DNA of 64,000 nucleotides from Akkermansia muciniphila (lineage in GTDB: Bacteria; Verrucomicrobiota; Verrucomicrobiia; Verrucomicrobiales; Akkermansiaceae): NCBI RefSeq assembly GCF_018709685.1, contig NZ_JABDHQ010000008.1:62001-126000 (forward strand), read 5' to 3'. Shown here one piece after another: positions 61,973-64,000 of the stretch. Below the pieces are notes generated by a model that saw only the letters and a list, made by a program, of their open reading frames with translations, did not search any database and had not been told where the DNA came from. How positions within the stretch are numbered: position 1 is the first letter of the stretch; every line of letters starts with the position of its first letter. The position numbers were made by a program, and so were the translations under genes.

Positions 61973-63346
61973 ATGCCCACGCTTTACATTAAAACCTACG
62001 GCTGCCAGATGAACGAACGGGACTCCGAGCAGGTGGCCCGCATGTTCGTCCAGAAAGGTTATACCCTGACGGACCGGGAGAATGAGGCGGATGTCATCCT
62101 GTTCAATTCCTGCTCCATCCGCGAGCAGGCGGAACAGAAGGCCCTGGGTAAAATGGGCCTGCTGTCCAAACAGCAGCACCGCCCGCACGTGGTTTACGGC
62201 ATGATGGGCTGCATGGCCCAGAGCAAAAAGGATGAATTGTTCAAGGAGCTTCCGCGCCTGGACCTGGTGGTCGGCACGCAGAAGTACCATCGCGTGTTTG
62301 AGCACGTGGACGGCATCCTCCGCGCACGCCAGGAACGCCGCATGGATGAACTGCAAACCGCTTTTTCCGGCACCCGCGTGTGCGACGTGGCGGAGGAGGC
62401 GGATTCCCAGAACCGGATCAGGGACCACCTGAACCCCGGCGCGCGCTCCACGGCTTACGTCTCCATCATGCAGGGGTGTGAAATGAAGTGCGCCTACTGC
62501 ATCGTCCCCTACACCCGGGGCACGGAACGCAGCCGTCCCATCCGGGACATTGTGGAGGAAGTGAACATGCTGGCGGACGCCGGAGTGAAGGAGGTGACCC
62601 TGCTGGGCCAGATCGTCAACCGCTACGGCAGGGAAATGCCCGCGGCGGACGGCAAGGGCGGCTTCGTCCAGCTGCTGGAGGCCGTGCATGAAGTGGAAGG
62701 GCTCAAACGCATCCGCTTCGTCTCCCCCCATCCCATCGGCTTCCGCCAGGACCTGGTGCAGGCCTTCACCTATCTTCCCAAGCTGTGCAGCCACATCCAT
62801 TTCCCGATGCAGAGCGGCAGTGACCGCATCCTGAAGATGATGCGCCGCCCGTACAGGAATGAAACCTTTCTGGACCTTTGCGCCCGGATGAAGCAGGCGC
62901 GCCCGGATTTGTCCATCACTACGGACATCATCGTGGGCTTTCCCGGAGAAACGGAAGAAGACTACCTGCTGACCAGGCAGGCCGTGGAGCAGGTGCAGTT
63001 TGACAACGCCTTTATTTTCCGCTACTCCCCGCGCCGCGGCACGCCTGCCGCCGCCATGGAGGGGCAGATTCCGGAAGAAGTGAAGGAGGCGCGCAACCAG
63101 GACCTGCTGGCCGTGGTCAATGAAATCGCCATCCGGAAAAACCGGGAACTGGTGGGCACCGTGCAGGAGGTCCTGCTGGAAGGGCCGTCCAAGACCAATG
63201 AAGAGCGCCTTTCCGGCCGCACCTCCCAGAACAGGCCCGTGATCGTAGACGCCGCTCCGGACCTCGCCGGGCAGCTCCTCCCCATCCGGATTGAGGAAAG
63301 CACGGGCTTTACCCTGTACGGCGTTCCGTGCCCTTCCAGGGCGTAA
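61973..63346 (+). CDS. miaB: tRNA-2-methylthio-N6-dimethylallyladenosine synthase MiaB
   Basis: A 457-residue radical SAM methylthiotransferase from ATG 61973; TTG 61967 in frame just before is a less likely start. The UPF0004 domain holds the first [4Fe-4S] cluster in TYGCQMNERDSE, then C52-like CSIR and GCMAQ; the radical SAM motif is GCEMKCAYCIVPYTRG; a TRAM domain ends the protein (ESTGFTLYGV). It adds a methylthio group to A37 of tRNAs that read UNN codons. Standard length. Overlaps the 3' end of the convergent ComEC-like gene by 38 bases. Confidence 0.95.
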   Translation: MPTLYIKTYGCQMNERDSEQVARMFVQKGYTLTDRENEADVILFNSCSIREQAEQKALGKMGLLSKQQHRPHVVYGMMGCMAQSKKDELFKELPRLDLVVGTQKYHRVFEHVDGILRARQERRMDELQTAFSGTRVCDVAEEADSQNRIRDHLNPGARSTAYVSIMQGCEMKCAYCIVPYTRGTERSRPIRDIVEEVNMLADAGVKEVTLLGQIVNRYGREMPAADGKGGFVQLLEAVHEVEGLKRIRFVSPHPIGFRQDLVQAFTYLPKLCSHIHFPMQSGSDRILKMMRRPYRNETFLDLCARMKQARPDLSITTDIIVGFPGETEEDYLLTRQAVEQVQFDNAFIFRYSPRRGTPAAAMEGQIPEEVKEARNQDLLAVVNEIAIRKNRELVGTVQEVLLEGPSKTNEERLSGRTSQNRPVIVDAAPDLAGQLLPIRIEESTGFTLYGVPCPSRA

Positions 63347-64000
63347 CGCGCACGCCGTCCTCCTCCATCCGCAGGTAAAGGGTTCCGGTCTCCCGCAAAC
63401 GGTACGCATCTGTCCCATCCGGTACCGGACACGTGTATTCCGTAGTAAATACAACCGTCCGGGCGCCCGTGGCTTTTATCCATGCGGCGCTGCAGACGGG
63501 GTCGCGCGGGTGGCGCCCTATCACCAGCACATCCGCATGCGGCACTTCTTCCGCACGGGCCAGAGAGGAAAATCCGGCATTCCCGATGATCAGGACACGC
63601 CGCCCCCGGCACGTCCATGCCAGTACCCTGCACCTGTCCTGGTGAATTCCGGTAGGCAACGGTTCCGGCAAATCCGCCACGGCCAGTTCATTCCCTTGCC
63701 GGAACCGCCACTTCCGGGGGGAATCTCCGGCCCCGGCTTCTCCCCAGTTCCGGATGCCGGGGTATTCCTCCAGCAGGGTTTCCATTCCCGCACGCTCCGC
63801 GTTGCCCCTTCTGGTGGCCAGCGTCCCGGCAGGCTGGATGCCGCGCGCTTTCAGCACGGGAATCAGGGCGTAGCGCACCATGCCTTCCGTTCCGGAATCC
63901 ACTACCAGCGCCGGATTGGAGACCGCCATGGACCAGGCATCATTTTGCAGGGGAACAATAACGGCTTCATTTTCTGCGGCAGGCGTCAGGGAGGGAAGGT
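63309..64000 (-). CDS. ComEC/Rec2-like protein, C-terminal portion (cut by window end)
   Basis: The frame is open to base 64000, so the N-terminal part, which in ComEC holds the membrane channel for DNA uptake, is not visible. The 230 or so residues seen look like the C-terminal metallo-beta-lactamase-fold domain: ENEAVIVPLQNDAWSMAVSNPALVVDSG, a later VLIIGNAGFSS and HADVLVIGRHPRDP, then WIKATGARTVVFTTEY. The THxHxDH metal motif expected after the PVLKARGI helix is replaced by TRRGNAERAG, so the domain may be non-catalytic. Identification is moderate because the diagnostic channel domain is missing. Confidence 0.65.
   Translation of the reverse strand, partial: LPSLTPAAENEAVIVPLQNDAWSMAVSNPALVVDSGTEGMVRYALIPVLKARGIQPAGTLATRRGNAERAGMETLLEEYPGIRNWGEAGAGDSPRKWRFRQGNELAVADLPEPLPTGIHQDRCRVLAWTCRGRRVLIIGNAGFSSLARAEEVPHADVLVIGRHPRDPVCSAAWIKATGARTVVFTTEYTCPVPDGTDAYRLRETGTLYLRMEEDGVRVTPWKGTERRTG

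Overview
The window looks like a chromosomal segment from a Gram-negative gut member of the Verrucomicrobiota, most probably Akkermansia (A. muciniphila or a close relative). Evidence from the sequence: G+C-rich genes; an outer membrane (LpxI for lipid A, an autotransporter beta-barrel, an RND efflux pump); several secreted mucin-type glycosidases (GH16, GH20, GH36) with no SusC/SusD pairs; an anaerobe's enzymes (glycyl-radical ribonucleotide reductase, rubrerythrin); and Chlamydia-like FxxN/GGAI repeats, which fit the PVC superphylum. The order GH16 - GH20 - GH105 - GH36 matches my memory of the Amuc_0855 to Amuc_0875 region, but this was not checked. No rRNA, tRNA, CRISPR array, insertion sequence or prophage was seen. 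About 50 protein genes fill the window, and most starts lack a clear Shine-Dalgarno sequence.

Layout. 1-9 kb: end of a peptidoglycan amidase, an aldo/keto reductase, an SHD1-like secreted protein, topoisomerase III, a lipoprotein, a fused uroporphyrinogen-III methyltransferase/synthase, a PepSY-like protein and a zinc membrane protease. 9-18 kb: a Pmp-like autotransporter with a good sigma-70 promoter, then an RND pump operon facing a MerR/BmrR-type regulator, with a textbook 19-bp-spacer MerR promoter in front of the pump genes. 18-22 kb: a pyruvate dehydrogenase E1alpha-E1beta-E2 operon followed by lpxI. 22-31 kb: two small repeat proteins, a C_GCAxxG_C_C protein, a YjbR-like protein, a WecG/TagA glycosyltransferase, a PhnP-like hydrolase, recN, a copper ATPase and a GH16 enzyme. 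31-41 kb: an SGNH esterase, an argD-ACT-efp cluster, mscL, alkaline phosphatase, an MFS transporter, a GH20 hexosaminidase and an M42 aminopeptidase. 41-47 kb: rubrerythrin, twin small membrane proteins, a phosphoethanolamine-transferase-like enzyme and GH105-DUF4861.

47-52 kb is the most interesting part. A cobalamin riboswitch precedes an anaerobic ribonucleotide reductase operon in which the glycyl-radical loop of NrdD is not in the main protein but in a separate 64-residue ORF between nrdD and nrdG. This looks like a two-piece class III reductase that is shut off when B12 is plentiful. An AspT/YidE-type transporter follows. 52.4-54.5 kb is an A+T-richer, gene-poor island with two orphan secreted proteins, a perfect 14-bp hairpin and remnants of cysteine-rich coding sequence. 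54.5-64 kb holds a GH36 alpha-galactosidase, an HU-like protein, a polytopic membrane protein, a secreted thioredoxin-fold protein, a DUF3750 protein, a small lipoprotein, the RNA-modification genes rlmD-like and miaB, and the 3' part of a ComEC-like gene cut by the window edge.
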